A DNA stretch of 64,000 nucleotides from Rotaria sordida. Lineage: Eukaryota > Rotifera > Eurotatoria > Philodinida > Philodinidae. The translations under genes were made by a program, and so were the position numbers. Under the pieces are notes generated by a model, which saw only the letters and a program-made list of their open reading frames with translations, was not told the origin of the DNA and did no database searches. Location of the stretch: positions 62,001-126,000 of the forward strand of contig CAJNOL010000302.1 of the NCBI GenBank assembly GCA_905250125.1. Reading direction: 5' to 3'. Of the stretch, positions 33,433 through 46,578 are shown one piece after another (position 1 is the stretch's first letter; each line of letters begins with the position of its first letter).

Positions 33433-36127
33433 TTTCCATGCTGATTAAGAATATAAGATTTACTTTTGATGAAAGTCAATTTTTCGGAATCAAAATCTAA
33501 AAATACGCGCTTTTTTTATACTATTTTCTATTGCAGTTGCCCTTCTCTTAAGGTATCATCGTTTTTTGTTTAACACTAAATACCGCGACATCTTCAAGTG
33601 TATCTAGTAAATTATATGAAAATGATGAATTTCAATTAAAAGGGATTAATTTATCATATGAGATGAAATCGTTAAATACATCAAACGATAAAATGTTTTA
33701 AAGTTCTATCACTGGTAAAAATATCGATGCATGCCGCCGTTGGCACATAAAATGTACTTGATCGACATTTTGCTAACAAAACGCCAACTGGGTAACATAA
33801 CACTCCCTCTAGAGTCTTCATATATTTTATATTTAATTAAAGAAAGTTACTGTAATTTCACGCGTAGTAGTAAAAATCATTAATAATAATTATTAAAAAA
33901 GTATAAATTCAAAACTTTCTTACTTCAAAAGACGAAAGTATTTTTTTCGAAGAAAATTTTCAAAAACGATTAAAAAATTTCATCAGTATATTGAACAATA
34001 GTCTTGAAAAAAGTAATTGGATCGAGCTGGAAATTTCAGAGATTACTAAACTCATCACCATCTACAATATACCAAAAAAAAAAATCAGGGAATTCTAAAA
34101 TATTATTCCATTGGTGATGTCTGAGTCTCTCAGATACTTACTCTTAAGTCTTTACCAGTACTTAAAATAATAGAAATCCGATAATTAAATAATTCTTCGA
34201 TGAGTTGTCGAAACATTTTAGCAAATTTATCAAAGGTTAAATTTTATGTAGACATCCTGTTAAAGTTTTCTGATGAGTCAAACTTTGCAATATGATTGTC
34301 AAATATTTTACTCTTGAGGCAATTGCAGAAATCGATAAAAAAAAATTTTGTTTCATGATTAAGTCTTTTATACGGAGGCCAAAACATCTGTTTCCACTGA
34401 TCATGAGTATCATATATTTATTCAAATTTGATTGAATTATAAGAAATATCGTCACGTGTCCAAATTCTTATAGTGCCTCTTCATAGATATAAACTATTTT
34501 ATTAGTCTAAGAATCTTTGAAATTACAATCGATGATAGATTTTTCGTACCTAAAAATCGTCTATCACCAGTTTTGGTTACTTGTAAGATGAATACAAAGT
34601 ATATCATAGTTAACAACATCGACCTTCTGTACGTATTTTCATGTTTTTTTTTTTGGTCTATACATTTGACTTGTAGATACTTATGTTGTGATACCTGGTC
34701 TATTTTTATTTTTGATAAAAATATCTTGCTAAGAAAAAAAAAAGAGATAAAATTGCGAATATACCTTAAATTTCGAAGTAGATGAAAGACGTATATATTT
34801 AAATAATCAGATCATTATCAAAACAATGATAATAATACTCTTACAGATTCATTCTGATTCGGCTAGAGCACAAAAAATTGGATTAGATCTGAGTCATTTG
34901 AATGCTCTAGACGGTTTTGATATCAAGAATTTCCTTATTAACTATTAAAAATCTTTATATGCTTCTTATTATTAGACAAAGCTTCAATAAAAAAAAAAAT
35001 ATATATAATATTTGTGATCAGTGTAACAAATTCTATACAACAAGATGCAAAATGCTGAATTGAAGATAAAAAAATCTCTGAGAGTCCTTCAGGTAGAGTT
35101 CGACGGTTCTAAAAATCATCCTCGAATATCAGATAGATATGACAACTTTAAATTTCTTTTGAGAAATCTTCATAATTGAATTGTTGTGAGATTCAAGACG
35201 CTACATATTTCAGTACTTAAACAAAACAATATTTTTTATATCTACTGAAATTTTTAATCTCAAGAATGAAAAATTGAAGATTTCTCGACCTCGATTTAGA
35301 AATTTTTGTATCTATCGGATGATCTTACGATTCTCGGTTCCAATTCTTTTACAATTGCCAAACTCTGCCTCAAGAAAAAATTTTTAAGAATTCATATTTG
35401 AAAGTTTTGATCCAACGGAAAATCTTAGAAGAGTATTCCCATAAACTTGCAAATGTTTCTTCTTTGTAATTTTCTAAAATGAAAAATAGTCTACAGCATC
35501 AATCTGCTTTGAGCATGAATAATAAATAAAGATTAATTATTAATTTTTTTATTGATTTTGCGGTTAGAGTATATTTGTTCGTGTGTGTTCTCTTGATATG
35601 TGCTCGTGTTTCTCTTCTCTACGTTTACGTGACTTGTGGTTTCCCAATAAAGCCGAACTCATGACAAATTTACTAGCGAAATTAATTATGAATATAACCC
35701 ATTAATATTATAGATCTGTATTCCGCTATCTTCTTTCCTTTCTTAATCTTTTGTAGTTTCTGTATTCTGCAACCAGTGACGAGTTCTGTAATATATCAGT
35801 AAATTTTTGCGTTACTGAACTTAAGAATGAATGTTAATTATTTTTTTTGTTGTTTTTTGAACGGTTTTGTAAACATATTTTAACTCAAAAACATTTATTG
35901 AAGGAATTTTGAACAAAGAAAAACTTGAAAAATAATATGATATTTATGTTCTATAACTTTAGTTATTTTTCGTAAGTTTTTTTGATCTGCATTGTTTACA
36001 TATATATGATTTGTTTACACATATTTTTTGTAAACAAAGTTTTGGGTTTCGTAAAAGAATCCGATATTAGGTGTCTTTTACTAGTTTTTTTTTTGTATTA
36101 ATTAAAAATTGAAGGTCATGCAACGGT
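33433..36127. other. Intergenic, no gene seen
   Basis: AT-rich with stops in all frames. No exon or clear repeat recognised. Confidence 0.45.
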
Positions 36128-36672
36128 AAATTAAGAAGACTGCTCATAATCGAATCAAATGAATGTTCTCACTCACAGGCTAACTAGTTTAAAACATAAG
36201 CTACCAATAGTGTACACACATACACTGAGAAGAAGTTTACAGTTTGTCATGTGTCCACACTACGAAATTTGATCAACCATTAGTTTTCTTTTTTTCGTCA
36301 TGGTTGGATGGAACACGACTATTTACATAAGGAGTAGTAATATTACACACATTAAAAGGCAATTTGACAGCAATTAAAATTTTTTGTTTATTATCCTTAT
36401 AATTAAAAAATATTTTCGTAAACTTTATAGAATTTGCATTTTAATATGTGTGATATTGTTTTTTCTTATGTAAATCATCTTGCTTCATCCAACCATGACG
36501 AAAAAAGAAAACTAAGCGTTAATGAAGTTTCATAGTGTCGGAACATAACAAACTGTAAGCTTCTTCTTGATGTGTGTATGTGTACGCTATTGGCAGTTCA
36601 TATTTTTAATTAGTTGATTTGACAGTGAGAGCATTTATTTGATCCGATTATGATCCATCTTCTTAGCTTACA
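36128..36672. mobile_element. Inverted-repeat element with long arms, about 545 bp
   Basis: Arms of roughly 230-250 bp are inverted copies with frequent mismatches. Shared blocks include TTTTCGTCATGGTTGGATG, TTACAGTTTGT and CATAATCGAATCAAATGAAT. The spacer is very short, so a transcript would form a long imperfect hairpin. No coding capacity. Confidence 0.7.
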
Positions 36673-39600
36673 GTACACAGTGTTTTATTCTAAGCTATAC
36701 GATGTTTATGTTGTCTTTCTTCACTATGAAATACTTTTGGAAACAAAGTATGAGTCGATAAACAAAAAACAAAAGTGAAGCCTTTTGTGCAAGTATGTCA
36801 AAGTGATAGTCCTTAGTTTGCAAAAAGTTACTCTTTCTGATTTTGAAAACAGGAATTCCTGATTTTTAAGTTTTTCATCTAGCAACCCTGGTAAAAATAC
36901 CAGAAACGATTCTTTTCTTCATTCTTCACAGAGCGAACAAGCAAAGAGTGCATGTGTCATTCAGGCGGAAGAAAAAAAAATAGAGTTACTATCTAATTCA
37001 AAAATCAATAAATAATTCTGAAAAAAGTAAAATTTCAACAGGCAAAAACTTACTTATAAAAATTACAATGAGCAAATCTCCAAATGAAATGGGCAATTGC
37101 CCATTTGCCTCTCCCTTGGCTACGCCGCTGGTATATCAGTTAATCTTGTTGATAAGAGAGTTATGTGCATGCGTGCATGTATTTTCTTTTTTTGTTCTAT
37201 TAAAATAAATATGTAATTAATTATTATGAAAAAGAAAAGAGAGTCAAATTCATTCATTTTTGTATCAGTTTCAACCATGATTATCATCATTTCATATTGT
37301 ATACGTTATAATTATTGATATTTGAGTAAAATAACTAAGGCAACAACTAATAACGATACGAAATCTATCAAAACTAAGTAGTTCAATGCTTTTTCTATTT
37401 CACATGTATACTAATTCATTATGTACTTTTTTCTTGTGCACGTAAAATATGATGTGATTTCCTATGTCGTGCATCACTTATGTTTCCTGTTTGTATGTCA
37501 AAAATCTTTGAACTGTTTAAAATGATTATGAATGTAGAAGAGAATTTAATATCTTTCTTTTTTTTTTTTTGCATTGAATGAACAGAAGTATGGAGTTATT
37601 TTCTCATCATTATTTATAACTAGATAATCATGGATTATACTATGTGTGAATAAATAAAGAAATGAAGTAGTTTTAAGAATTGATGATTATCCACATACGT
37701 ACGTCTTATCTTGTATTTGTTTTTCTTGAGTATTTTGCAACGGACGACTATGTATACATTCTTTATTTGTCGTTCTTTCATTCTTTTTCATCTGTAGTTT
37801 TCATTTATCCTTCTCTTTCCTTTATTTCTCTCGTCTGATTCGATGCATCTGTCAATACAAATGGCATGAAATAGAGGTGATGATGGTTTTCACGTTAGTA
37901 TATATATATATATATGTATCCATGGATGTGCTTGAAACATTTTCTTCATTGAGTCATGTCTTTTAATTAATACCATTGCATACATATTTGCATGCATCCG
38001 ATGTACCATTAGTTTATTTTATAAATATGATATGACTGCATCTGGTTAATTTTGTCTGTTTATATTATAATGATGATACGAGTAACAGGTATGTTTAATA
38101 CAAGTTTAATTTCTTTTTTTTTGAATCGGTTTGATAAAAAGCGAGATGAAATTTGTTCTTGTACGACTTCAAATCATCATTTTGAATGTCTAATTGAGCA
38201 AATAGTTTTACTTATCAATTCAGTTGATGGATCATAGAATTCTAATATTTTCTATTTATCTAATAGTTCTCTCTCTCTCTCTTGTCTGTATTCAAAGACG
38301 CACATGTAGAACAGAATTTTTTTCTCTTTGACACATCCTGAAATGACAGGGATCATTTGTATTACTCTTTATCTATTCTTCTCGATGCTATTCTCTTTCT
38401 GTTTTCTCATTATCGTCTAGTACTGTCTAAATCTAGTAGATGATAAGAATAGAAAAGACAAGAGAATAAATTGATTGCATATGTACTAGTTTTTTGTCTA
38501 ACAGAATGAAATGATATATTTCCTTTGAGCTTTATTATTATTATTATTATTATCTAGAGATTTCAAAATTCTTCCTATCAAACTATCTTGAGAGGAAGAA
38601 AATAACGTAAGTCAAATAAATCATGTCATCTTAATACTCATTAAAAAAAAGTCAAAATGTAGATAACAAGTAAGAAATATTCAAGAACTACATACAAGAA
38701 AAGCTAACATATTGTCTAATATTAATAGGAAAAGAGAGTTGTACATGTGATGATGAAGATGTGTACTGATTAGTTACTAGAACTATTTAATATGAAGAGA
38801 AATTATCTGTTTGTGCTTTGTTAATGCAGTGTCAAGAACAGAATATATCTGTAGTCGATCACGCACGCATTCGACCTTCATACGTTGCATATTTTTCTCT
38901 ATAACAAAATATGTAATTTTTATCGCAATGATCTAGAAACCAATGTTTCGAAATGATACAAACAATTTTTGAATCTTCAATGTAAGTTTTCTTTCATCAG
39001 CAGTAAGTTTCGAAAAAGAAAATAACGCGTTTGACAATTTTGTCTTTATCTTGTACCCAAGATAATTAAATGTGTTGAGTTAGTCCCCAACCAGCTAAAT
39101 CGCCAACTGTTATGAGCAGAAGAGATAATGAAAACCTTCAACACAGAACAAGATCAACTCTACAGGGAATTATTTATCATTATTATGTTAATTTGAACTC
39201 TATCGCCGAAATTTGAATTTGTTTCGCATCGCATTTATGTTTTTGTTTTACTTATTCGATGTACACATTCAAAATTATCATTTCCGTTCGCAATGATCTG
39301 GAAAATAAGAAGTCAGACAAATATTAGTTCAAATATGAGGATGTAATTCCATAATCGAATCTATATTATTCATTTTCTAATTTTCAACAGGATGTTCCAT
39401 TTTCCTAAACAAAGTCATTCAAAGAGGTAAATTTTTGTCGACTTAGTTTTTTTTTCCAAGTTTCGAAACAAATTAAAACGATGACAAGCCCCGATTTTAT
39501 TTATCAAGACTGTATGGATAATTGATAGTAGATAATAGATCATATAGATAATTAAGCGATGAATTGATAGCGTCCTCTAAAAAATATGTTGATACGCAGT

Positions 39601-40890
39601 AATAGAATTCTTGTTGTAATGAATATTTTCAATGTCGACCTTCCCATTCCTTTTACGCTTCGATTACTTGATTGATCGAAACGTAGATAATTCGAGTTTT
39701 CATTAAGAACGACATGAAAGGAACTTGTTACTACGAATTATAGATATCTCGAGTGATAAACCATTATATAATTAATTTTAAAAACGATTATTCGCTTTTT
39801 TTAATGACGTATCGATTTTTCCAATGATCAACATTTGTAGTTTTGCATCTCATTTCTCAATCGAGTGAAACTCGAATATCATCTAGTTTTATTAATATTT
39901 TTGCAGAACAAAGGAGATATGTCAAATTATTACTAATTTGGCGTATCGAAAAACCTCTTCCTAATTTTATTAGCCTAAAAATCAGCATTGAACTTTGATT
40001 ATTTCTTACACGTTTATTTTCTACTTTATCCTAACTCAATTTTTCACATTTGAAATTCCGCGTTACACGTCAAAACATATTTTATATTGCCGTTCTAGTT
40101 TAGAAGTCTTCTGAGTTCAATAGAATTAACCGTGCTAATTATTAATCTTGCATTTCTTTTCAAAAATTGAAAAAGATCTAAAGCATTTTCTGGAAATTCT
40201 GTAAAAGCAATTTTTGACTTGGAAGTCCACCGAGAATCGAATTTTCATGAAATTCTATTTGTAGATCATGATCCTCAACCGAATACGATTTTGACTACTT
40301 TGTTTAGTAAATACTATGTATTATCTCCATTAAACTTTCATTAAAAAATAGGAAAGTTATGGAACACACACTCAGATTGTATCGATTTTTAGAGCATTTT
40401 ATATTTTTTGTCTGAATTGTTTTTTAAAACATTAATATATTGTTTTAATTTATGAGAGTGGTGAACTAACTGTAGTATGTTTTCAGCAATATTTTTATCC
40501 TTGTTGATGCGATAAAGAAAAATTGAAGAAAAACGATTGATTTTGGTATTTTTACAATAGAAAAATTATCGTTGATTAAACGAATAAGTTTATTATGCAT
40601 AACCTTATTAAATATTCTTCATTTTTTGACATGATTTTTAATGAATTCCACAATCTATTGTACTGTGGTAATTAATCGAGTTTCCTTTGCCTCAACAGTG
40701 GTTAATTAATTTAGCTTTTTTTATTGAGAAGTTTCGATGCATAACTTTTGTATTTAAGACTATTGAGAATTGGAAGAGAATCACAAAATCTGCAATCAAT
40801 TACTAAAATATTGGCTGGACGAAGTCAATCGTGAAACTTATCTCTATTGTTATAAATAATATTCTTTTTAATCTCATAATCATTACTTTT

Positions 40891-40924
40891 CGTATCGGCA
40901 AAATATGATTTTATCGCCGATACG
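40891..40924. repeat. Strong isolated hairpin
   Basis: CGTATCGGC pairs perfectly with GCCGATACG across a 16-base loop that itself contains AAAAT/ATTTT. The GC-rich arms stand out in very AT-rich DNA. It could be an element end, a structured RNA, or chance. Confidence 0.5.
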
Positions 40925-42186
40925 ATGCATTCTAATTGTTATGATAGGAAGATTTCTGGTTTTCATCAAAAAAATTTTCTTGTAAGAGGAAAAATAATAT
41001 TTACATAAAATATAACACAATCCATGTTTTTATGTGCATTAAAAAAATTACTTTCTGTCTTTCTTTAAAACTGTTTTAGAAATAGAAATAGTTTCTATCA
41101 AATTATTCACGATTCGTAATCATTTATAAGATGCAAAAAAAAAATAGACGATTCGATTCTCATCATTACTACTGACTGTCATTATCATTTTAGCAAGTGA
41201 CCTTTCTCTTGTGTACTTTGTACAACTTATTTCTTTTACTTATTATTGGTGCTATTTGGTATGCAAATATTAGTACTATCGAAGAGTAAAGTAGCTTTAT
41301 CATCATTATTATGATGACGTAGAATTGTAGGTAACGATCGTGTTCGTTGTTCAATCAAAGTAGGATAAGAAATATGTTAAAAATCAAGATGTACAGGACA
41401 AAATGTTTTAGAAGTGTTACATCAGTGTTCTAGAGTATCGTGCTAATTGTTTTTCGATCAAATAAACCTGACAAAACAGCTGAAGTCTCTTGATTTCATA
41501 GTAGTTGAAATTTTATTAAAAGTACACTAATAGCCATAAATGAAGGTCAATTATTTGTATTATTAGGAGTAGAGTTAAGCATAGAATCATATAAATTATC
41601 AAATTATTCTAACAATAATTCTGTCAAAATTTAATAATCATAAGCTGTTAGACAAGAAGGATTGTTAAAATAGATTGAATGCTATACGATTATCTCTTCG
41701 TGTATTAAAACCTGAAAATATGTTATATTAAAATCTAATTTACTCATTCAATGTCCCATACACCAGAGGAACAATTAGATGATATAGTTATAATTAGCTT
41801 GTATCGGTTTTTTATTGCTAAGAAAATTAAACTATCGAAGTTAAGCAGAGATAATTTATCAAAAGCTAAATCTCTTTAATATCTTCTTGTTTAGTTATAA
41901 TTTTTATTTTTTTGAATTACAAGTCAAAAGAATATTGCGTTTAATAAAAATCAAATAATCAAAACGATTTCTTTTAGATCCTATTTTACTTATTTTATAT
42001 AGATCTGATTGTTTTCATTAAAATTAATTTTCCATGTATCCTGTTCAAATATCTTTCAAAAAAAAACAGATTATTAATTTCCTAATAAGTCATATGGGTT
42101 TTTTTTTAATTTGATCTTTAGACTTTTGAGTATTTACATTGATTGTTATTAAACAAGTCTTATCTTGACATTATTCGATCAAATAA

Positions 42187-42625
42187 CAAAGCTAATAATT
42201 TGAAAATAGTGGTATGGAAATGAGTTGAGCAGCAACACGAATCGTCAAAAACACATATATGATGATTAATAAGCGCTGCTGCTGTGCTAATAGAGTTGCA
42301 GATGTTTCGGGAATGATAATGAGAATTGATAAAATATTTTTTGTAGGCGAAATATCGATTAAATAACTTCGAAATTGAAGAAAAAGTGAAAGACGAATAG
42401 TATCAATATCAAATTCGATGAAAATTTATCCGAGTTTTTATAATCGATGATGATGTTACTATAGCGAAAGCAAACATTTCTTCATTGAATAAATCAAAAT
42501 CAGTTTGCAGTTCAACATTAGAAACCATCTGAGTATTAAGCTTATCAGTATTCATAAGAGAATCAACTTCTAAATTGAAACTGACAGAGAAGCAGTGAGC
42601 ATGATTATGATGACATGCAGCGCAA
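42187..42625 (-). pseudogene. Decayed coding relic, family unknown
   Basis: The minus strand is open for about 70 codons down to a stop at 42409-42411. A neighbouring frame then continues open for about 70 more, as if a single frameshift had split a reading frame. The translation has mixed composition (FNLEVDSLMNTDKLNTQMVS, then IDTIRLSLFLQFRSYL) unlike the surrounding AT-rich noise. I do not recognise the family. Chance cannot be excluded. Confidence 0.3.
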
Positions 42626-45600
42626 TTAGTTGAATTTAATTTTTATTGACGACAACAATCATTAGATTAAAATTTCTATAAGTATGTGTACCTACCTATG
42701 GAGGTTATTGAAATGATACGATGTGGATAGAAATTGAAATAGTTGCCAGACAGGTACACAAAGAAAAAAAATATATTTTAGGTAACACAAAATATAAAAA
42801 GCAGGACGAATAGTGAATAGAAAAGAGAAATATCATGCAGGGATAAACGTTATTAATAACACTCTATCTGTTGTCCACTGTGGCATGTAATTTTTCATTT
42901 TGCTATGCGTATTTGGTCTCATAGTAATCGTTTTGATTATTGCTAAAGTCGACTAGAAATCAATCATTGACAAATAAGAATATTCTACTGAAGCTTAGCT
43001 ATTTAAATTATTTGAGATCTTTAAGGAATTCATTAAATATCGAAGCTTCGAAGATCACAATAGTTTACTAGACATCAAAATTTTAGATTAAAAATAGTTT
43101 CATTTAAAAGAGCACATTGAATTACGATTCGGTAGGGAAAACAAATTTCACTTATGTACATCTATAAACTATAACTTCATAAGATTGAACAAAAAAAAAA
43201 ATCACTATTTGTAACAATATGATCTAATCGAAGCAGTATTCAGATAGAGAAACCCATTGTGCATCGAACAGAACGTTCAGAAAGTGCTTCAAAGCTTTTT
43301 CGTTTTTAAAAAAACGAGACGTGTGATGTTTATAATCAACTCTATCGAACTCATAAGGCTTCGAATAGAATGACGACATTAAATATTTTTCGATATACAT
43401 AGGAGAAGGAATCTCACAAGTGTGAAAAATTGAGTTTTGATAAAGTCGAAAATATATATATATAAGAAATAATTCGATTTCAATGTTGATTTTCAGGTTA
43501 ATAAAAGTAGGATGAGATTTTTTGATACGACATATTAGTAATTTGACACATTTCTTCTGTAGATTTAAAAAATAATTGTGATATATTAGACATTTAATTA
43601 ATATTATGATTAATGTAAACAACAAACATAAAGAAAAATAGTCTATTTAAATGTTTCTATTTTGTTTTTCTTTTATTAGAAGGCCATGTCAAAGAGCATA
43701 TTTTGTTAAGAAATGTCAGAAAAGAAAATTTTTCAGTTCTTCTTTTTAAGAATTTGTCAATTTGATACACGTGATTTTTTTTTTGAATAAGAACTATAAT
43801 CTTTTTTGTCAGTTAAATATTTGTCTAAAAATTTTATTATATTAAAAGAAGACGAATATGAGTTTTTCTTTTCTTTAAATGTATTCAACTATGAATGACC
43901 ACTTTTGATAGTTAAACAACTTTTGGATGAATACTTCTTTTATTCGAATTCAATGTGATCTTTATTATGTTATAGATAAACAAAAACAAAAAAAAAAAAA
44001 AGCTTAATTACCATTAGAAAATATCACTTAATTATTGAATCATATTCAGTATTATTTATTTTATTTTAAGTAAAACTAATTCGAAAAATCTCTTATGAAA
44101 ACAATATTGACGATGATTCAATTAGAAGAGAATATGAAACAAATGACATGTTCTTGATAGGTCTATCTAAAATAGTTGCTTTATGCGAAAATGAGTAAAT
44201 TAGACGGATGCCTTTGAGGTTATTCAATATCTTATTTGTTATGGTCGGTAGATTTGTGAAAGAAGGAAATGAAGAAATGAATAGATCTAAGTTCTTTTTT
44301 TCTCATTATACGAGAGAAATATTTTTGTCTCACAAGGTTTGGTTTTCTTTCATAGTCTCCTGTTTATTTTCATACTTATCAGAAGCCATACATCTAATGC
44401 ATAAGGTAATACTCAACTTGAATGGTATGTATGCTTGAAAAAACATTTAATATTGGTTGTGTTTTTTTCTTTAGGTTTCGATTGAAGACGATGAATAGAA
44501 GAGTGAGAAAGAAAGACGCAAAAAGAAAACTATCGTTTATAGGACTGTATTTCAATATTTTATTTTTGGCAGTAAAAAAAATACTTGACAGAAGTCAAGT
44601 TATTCAGTATACGATTTCTTCATTTTTATTCTGTTCGGTTTAGTGTATTATTAAAAGAGCATTTTTATATAGGTGTGCGTAGTTCATGATCACCGTCGAA
44701 TAAGTTTGCCGGAGCTAATCTATTTTTCCTTCCGTTTCTCTTTTTTCTTTTTTCTTGCTGGTTTTTGTAGGATAGTATTGATTAAATTAAACTGCGCATT
44801 TTATGTTGACTACTGGCATAAACAAATATAATTATAAAAAACCAATGGAATAAAATGTGTTTTAACGAGTAAGGATTGAATTTCAACCGAGAATTTTTGT
44901 AAATATAATATTAGATATGGAATATTTTATTTAGACATAAAACAAAAAGAAAATGAAAACAATAAAAATAAATCTTTTAATAATAATAAATATGATGTGG
45001 GTGGATGCAGAAAAGAGAATATACCAAACTTAAGAGATTGACAGGTAATACTTAGAACGAAGATAGTTATTAAACACGTATGTATATATATATATATATA
45101 TATATGCCTATTAGAATAGGAAATCAAGTGAAACTAACACAGATTTTTTAAAATATCATATGAATAATAAATATTATTTGAACAGTTTTTGTCAATTTTT
45201 TCTCATCCTCGATATATTGATCGATGAGAATTTTCTTGTTAAAATAATCTAGCATCATATATTAGAATAAATTTGCAATTTATTTCGTATTTTCATTAGT
45301 CATACAAATTACTTTGATATATCAAACTAATTCTTAAGCACATAAAAATAAAATAGCTGACATCGTAAATATAATATGTAAAAGGCCATGTGTTTGATTA
45401 TGATCTCTTATTGGGCCGCTTAAAAAACAAATAAATAAATAACTTGTCTTAGTCTCCTTGTTTTTTATTACGAGTAGTTTTCCCCATTATACATTGATTG
45501 ATAGGGATTGATAATCATCCAATGAATGATGTATGAGCATGTGAATATTGCTAAATTAGTCATTAACTACTCGAGTAGTCATATCACGTTTTATTTTTCT

Positions 45601-46578
45601 TTACTACTCACGCAAATATTGCAAATTTACCATAGATTAGTATTTGTATAAATTTCATATATGACAAAAAAAAAAAACAACCGATAGATTTCTATCAGTA
45701 GTAAGTAAATGTCATTGAATGTTAATCAAGTAAGTCAATTTATTATTTGAAATTTTGCAAGTAGGAGAAAAAATTTTAATTGAAATTAAAAAAGAAATTT
45801 TTTTGTGTAAATCTTAGACAAGGAATTTTAGTATAGAAATTTCAATATGATTCTCACTAGATTATATATATGTTTAATTAGATGTTTTTCATATGAATAG
45901 TGTCGAAATAAATTGAAGAAAAAAAAAAAACAAAAAAAAGAGAGAAATATAGTTCTATTTATTAGACTGGCATAAGTGCGGAGAAACATTTGATATGATA
46001 ATCAAATCTGTTATTTAGATGTTTATCTATGTGATGCAGAAAACATGTCTATTGTGAGATTGACATATTACTTGTGCATTGTCTGTTTGTTGTTGCCAAA
46101 TTAACTCTACATGTTTAATCCATATCAGATAGGGAAGTAGAAAACAAATTGACATCATTAGGTGATTCGAAAAATTAATAGACAAAATTTTATCTAATAT
46201 TTACCATGCAAAAAAATGTCATGTATCATGATTTTTATCAGTATTTATTTCTAGTCTTATAGTGTCACCCTTGGGTTTTTTTTTCAGCTCGTTGATCTGA
46301 AAATGACGTTATATAAAATATTCTGAATATTTAATTAATTCAAAAATTTTATTAGATAACTCAAGTTTATAGATTTGTGACGATAAGTTTTATTTACATA
46401 GACAATTAAAAGAAGTTTCGATTACTATTTTAGATGCACGCGATAAATAAATACTGATACGATTAATAATAATACATGATAAATAATTCCATCGATGTTA
46501 AAATATGATGATTTTTCTTTTCTAATTCAGATAATAGACCGTCCATATCTTAATTATATATGCTAATATTATTAACTA

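Larger units (their letters stand above)
36673..46578. other. Ten-kilobase gene-poor stretch
   Basis: No intact gene recognised. It contains microsatellites (CT run near 38269, TTA run near 38528, TA runs near 37899 and 45083), a strong hairpin at 40891-40924, a decayed coding relic near 42187-42625 and a 133-codon open frame at 43625-43224 (-) with no motif. The promoter and any signal-peptide exon of the GPCR should lie near its right end. Confidence 0.4.

Noticed and set aside
43224-43625. 133-codon minus-strand open frame
   Set aside because: Longer than expected by chance, but no motif, no neighbouring exons and no start context. Kept only as a note.
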